DNA from: an uncultured Brevundimonas sp.
GTDB lineage: Bacteria; Pseudomonadota; Alphaproteobacteria; Caulobacterales; Caulobacteraceae
Direction of reading: 5' to 3'
Length of the DNA: 37,706 nucleotides
Assembly: GCF_937863155.1 (NCBI RefSeq)
Contig: NZ_CALMFB010000016.1
Location: 1-37,706 of the forward strand
In this document: piece by piece, positions 35,348 to 37,706 of the stretch
How the letters are laid out: each line of letters starts with the position of its first letter
How positions within the stretch are numbered: position 1 is the first letter of the stretch
Translations under genes and position numbers: made by a program
The notes under the pieces: model-generated
The model's input: the letters and a program-made list of their open reading frames with translations, nothing else
Told to the model about the DNA's origin: nothing
Databases searched by the model: none

Positions 35348-36298
35348 TTGTCCGCGCGCATCATCCGCGGCTGGCGCGATCTGGCGCCCGATCTGAAAGG
35401 CGCGGCCGTGGCCGTGGGCGCTTTCGACGGAGTGCATCGGGGCCATCAGGCGGTGATCGCCGACGCCGCCCGCGCGGCCGATGATCTGGGCGCGCCCCTG
35501 GGCGTCGTCAGTTTCGAGCCGCATCCGCGCCGTTTCTTTCAGCCGGACGCCGCGCCCTTCGGCCTGATGACGCCGGACCAGATGGCGGCGGCCCTGGGCG
35601 ACCTGGGGGTCCAGCGCCTGTATCTGCTGCCGTTCGACGCCGAGATGGCGGGCATGAGCGACCGGGAGTTCGCCCAGCGGGTTCTGGCCGACGGCCTGGG
35701 CATACACCATGCGGCGGTCGGGTTCGACTTCACCTTCGGCAAGGGACGCACCGGCTCGCCCCAGGCGCTTGGGGCCTATGGCGCCGAGATGGGCTTCACC
35801 GTCTCCACGACCCAGAGGATCGATGACCCGGACGGACTGAAGCTGTCGTCCAGCGCGGTGCGCGAGGCGCTGAAGGCCGGGGACATGGCCCGCGCCGCCG
35901 CCATCCTGGGCCGTCCCTTCGCCATCGCCGGCGAAGTCGTCCACGGCGACAAGCGCGGGCGGACCCTGGGCACGCCCACCGCCAATGTGCCGCTGGGCGG
36001 ATACATGCGGCCCGCCTTCGGCGTCTATGCGACCCGCAGCCGGTTGCCGGACGGCCGCGTCATCGACGGGGTGGCCAGCTTGGGGGTGCGGCCGATGTGG
36101 CGTACGCTAGACCCGATGCTGGAGGTCTGGCTGTTCGACTTCGACGGCGACCTGTACGGCCAGACCCTGGAGACGCAGTTGATCGCCTGGCTGCGGCCCG
36201 AGGCGACCTTTGACGGTCTGGAGGCGCTGAAGGCCCAGATCGCCGCCGACGCCGAGGCGGCGCGGGCCGTGCTGGCGATCAGTCCAGCGTCGCGATGA
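35348..36298 (+). CDS. ribF: bifunctional riboflavin kinase/FAD synthetase
   Basis: A 316-aa enzyme that makes FMN and FAD from riboflavin. The N-terminal adenylyltransferase has GAFDGVHRGHQ and SSSAVREAL. The C-terminal kinase has GRTLGTPTANV and GVYATRSRLPDGR. The start is TTG with AAGGA five bases upstream and just after the MaoC stop; this gives a family-normal length, unlike the longer open frame. Its 3' end overlaps the first convergent DUF3828 gene by 20 bp. Confidence 0.96.
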   Translation: MSARIIRGWRDLAPDLKGAAVAVGAFDGVHRGHQAVIADAARAADDLGAPLGVVSFEPHPRRFFQPDAAPFGLMTPDQMAAALGDLGVQRLYLLPFDAEMAGMSDREFAQRVLADGLGIHHAAVGFDFTFGKGRTGSPQALGAYGAEMGFTVSTTQRIDDPDGLKLSSSAVREALKAGDMARAAAILGRPFAIAGEVVHGDKRGRTLGTPTANVPLGGYMRPAFGVYATRSRLPDGRVIDGVASLGVRPMWRTLDPMLEVWLFDFDGDLYGQTLETQLIAWLRPEATFDGLEALKAQIAADAEAARAVLAISPASR

Positions 36299-36812
36299 TC
36301 CGGTCCAGCAGCGAGGTCTCGCCCGCCGGGATCACATCGGCGATCTTCCAGCTCTGGCCTTCCTGCTCCAGCTTCAGGGTCTGGGTCCGGGCCTGACCAT
36401 CCACCGTGAAGGCGACCTGGGCGTCGGCCTTGAACCGTTCGGTGGGCGTGACGGTGACCGAGGTCAGGCGCACCTGGCCGTCCTGGCAGCCGCAGACCGG
36501 ATCGTGGTTCAGGAACGGAACCTGGCCCTGGTTCTGGCGGAAATCGCCCCCCACGGCAGCGTTGAAGGTACGGCCATACAGGGGGTCGCGGCCCGGCGGC
36601 GGCGCCTCGCCCGCCGCATTCGCCTCATACATCGCATAGAGGGCGCGGACGAACGGCTCCGGCCCCTCGGTCGCGGCCTGATAGACGGCGGGGCGGCCCG
36701 GCGGCAGGGCGGCGGCGGCCGGCGCATCGGCCGGTTCGCCCGCATCGGGATCGGAACAGGCGCCGACGCTCAGGCCGGCGGCGACAGCAGCGATCAGGGC
36801 GAAACGGCGCAT
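36279..36812 (-). CDS. DUF3828-like lipoprotein
   Basis: A 177-aa lipoprotein with lipobox VGAC (Cys19), an Ala/Pro-rich linker and a domain with FVRALYAMYE and DPVCGCQDG. ATG at 36812 is chosen: GGAGG five bases upstream. It belongs with the adjacent gene: both share FVRALYA, DP-[VI]-C-x-C-QD and similar endings, so they look like a tandem duplication. Function unknown. Family assignment to DUF3828 is by motif. Confidence 0.78.
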   Translation of the reverse strand: MRRFALIAAVAAGLSVGACSDPDAGEPADAPAAAALPPGRPAVYQAATEGPEPFVRALYAMYEANAAGEAPPPGRDPLYGRTFNAAVGGDFRQNQGQVPFLNHDPVCGCQDGQVRLTSVTVTPTERFKADAQVAFTVDGQARTQTLKLEQEGQSWKIADVIPAGETSLLDRIIATLD

Positions 36813-36869
36813 GGCGTCCTCCACTTGCTGTCGAAACTATCGACGCGAAGCCCGGCGCGGGCAAGCGCC

Positions 36870-37442
36870 TCAGTCGCGATCCAGCGCCTTGCCGCCCGCC
36901 TCGATCCGGGCGTTCGAGGCGGCGATGTTTTCCGCCAGCGACGGATAGCCCGGGTTCAGCACGTCATCGACGCGCCAACCCAACCGCCCGCGCTCCAGCT
37001 TCAGGACCGAGGTCTTGTCCTCCCCGGCGTTGACGAACCGCACCGTGGCCACGACCGCACCGTCGTGCGCGGTCGCCAGGGTGACGGCGCGCACCGACAG
37101 CCGTTCCCAGTCCTGGCAGTTGCAGATGGGGTCGGCGTCCAGATAGGGCAGGTCTTCGGTCGCCAGTTCGGCGTCGCGGCGGATCAAGGCGTGCATGCGC
37201 GGGGACCAGACCTGTTCGCCGGACCAGGGCCGAGCGTCGTCGCCGTCGGCATAGCTGGCGTAAAGGGCGCGCACGAAGGCTTCGGCGCCCTCGGTGGCGG
37301 ACGGAGGGGCGACGACCTGCACTGCGGCCTGGGATTCGGTCTGGGCGATCAGGGTGGCGGCCTTGGGCGGCGGGGCCTCGGCCGCACGCTCACAGGCCAT
37401 CAGGCCCAAACAGCAGACGACGGCGACGAAGGGCAGGCGCAT
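36870..37442 (-). CDS. DUF3828-like lipoprotein, paralogue
   Basis: A 190-aa lipoprotein with lipobox LMAC (Cys16), an Ala/Pro-rich spacer, FVRALYASYAD and DPICNCQDWERL. ATG at 37442 is chosen from the signal peptide and GGAG about nine bases upstream, not the longer frame. The pair lies head-to-tail, 57 bp apart, and convergent with ribF. Confidence 0.78.
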   Translation of the reverse strand: MRLPFVAVVCCLGLMACERAAEAPPPKAATLIAQTESQAAVQVVAPPSATEGAEAFVRALYASYADGDDARPWSGEQVWSPRMHALIRRDAELATEDLPYLDADPICNCQDWERLSVRAVTLATAHDGAVVATVRFVNAGEDKTSVLKLERGRLGWRVDDVLNPGYPSLAENIAASNARIEAGGKALDRD

Positions 37443-37543
37443 GACGGGGGTCTCCGGTTCGATCCGCAGGCTGAACCGCGCCCGGCGCGCCGCCAAGCCT
37501 GCGGTTCCTGACGATCCGCGCTGGCGCCGCCCCCCCGGCCTCT

Positions 37544-37551
37544 GCTAGACC
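37544..37551 (+). promoter_or_regulatory. -10-like GCTAGACC
   Basis: A match to the Caulobacter-type GCTANAWC -10 (seven of eight positions). The predicted transcription start is near 37557, four bases before a short ATG frame. No convincing -35 was seen. Confidence 0.45.
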
Positions 37552-37560
37552 GCCGGAACC

Positions 37561-37608
37561 ATGACCGTCCGCGTCGTTCGCCCGATTTCGATTAGCCGCC
37601 CGGCGTAG
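37561..37608 (+). CDS. possible 15-aa leader peptide
   Basis: ATG frame MTVRVVRPISISRPA and TAG, starting about four bases after a predicted transcription start and 81 bases before the next gene. It holds two Ile and three Val codons. Its stop codon lies at the end of the 5' arm of a hairpin (CCCGGCGT, 37599-37606, with ACGCCGGG, 37632-37639). This arrangement could be an attenuator; coding is uncertain. Confidence 0.3.
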   Translation: MTVRVVRPISISRPA

Positions 37609-37639
37609 CGCCGCAGGGCCCGCCCCCGCGCACGCCGGG
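37599..37639 (+). promoter_or_regulatory. hairpin in the leader of the last gene
   Basis: Perfect 8-bp arms with a 25-base loop in the untranslated leader. No T-run follows, so it would act at the level of translation or with a partner rather than as a simple terminator. Confidence 0.35.
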
Positions 37640-37688
37640 ATCGAGATCGACACGCGAACGGATCATCCTTGAGACGCTGAGACTTTCC

Positions 37689-37706
37689 ATGGCCAACGAC
37701 ACCCCC
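37689..37706 (+). CDS. start of a gene cut by the window edge, possibly ileS
   Basis: ATG followed by five codons (MANDTP). Only the N-terminus is visible. An isoleucyl-tRNA synthetase is suggested because ribF and ileS are neighbours in many Proteobacteria, though here two lipoprotein genes intervene. Function is not supported by sequence. Confidence 0.35.

Overview
The window is high-GC, densely packed alphaproteobacterial chromosome, most likely Caulobacterales and probably Brevundimonas. The genus call rests on a Caulobacter-style flagellin cluster with a FlaEY-like protein and FlbD/ftr-type promoter sites, a TipF-like protein, a direct-repeat GTTC-N7-GTTC LexA box, GCTANA-type -10 boxes set against start codons, and a GyrA with Gln and Met at the two main quinolone positions, a pattern I recall from Brevundimonas. 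No rRNA, tRNA, CRISPR array, transposase or integrase was seen.

Layout. 1-5.1 kb: gyrA, a Cu/Zn superoxide dismutase lipoprotein, an EamA transporter and a Phd/PIN toxin-antitoxin pair with a palindromic operator. 5.1-6.8 kb: ssb with a LexA box, and two Cys-containing envelope proteins. 6.9-7.03 kb: two adjacent palindromic repeats, one of which supplies a stop codon. 7.0-12.4 kb: the flagellin locus (FlaEY-like protein, a 42-aa ORF on the other strand, flagellin, FlaG-like protein, flagellin). It is headed by a sigma-54 promoter with an IHF-like site and three tandem ftr-like palindromes. 12.4-15.3 kb: a phage-derived lysis operon (DUF2793/poly-glycine fibre-like protein, 48-aa ORF, two-TM holin candidate, M15 endolysin, overlapping inner and outer spanins) with no other phage genes in the window.

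15.5-21.8 kb: DUF4112, an EEP-family membrane hydrolase, then a tight minus-strand operon (MBL hydrolase, enoyl-CoA hydratase, GNAT, DUF1285, NUDIX, CCA-adding enzyme). 21.9-25.3 kb: a periplasmic protein built of three four-cysteine repeats, xthA, a membrane-anchored unknown and a DUF429-like protein. 25.3-29.6 kb: purD, a 51-aa membrane protein, xseA, DUF2093 and an M23 peptidase. 29.7-33.9 kb: a single-domain response regulator, an LpxL-type acyltransferase, an SDR, tipF and an OmpA-associated-domain lipoprotein. 34.0-37.7 kb: HAD hydrolase, MaoC dehydratase, ribF, two DUF3828 lipoproteins and the first codons of a gene that may be ileS, preceded by a possible leader peptide and hairpin.

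The two features most worth a second look are the solitary lysis operon sitting directly behind the flagellin enhancer (a candidate domesticated or gene-transfer-agent lysis locus) and the complete ftr-IHF-sigma54 flagellin promoter. All family names come from motif recognition by eye; no database search was run.
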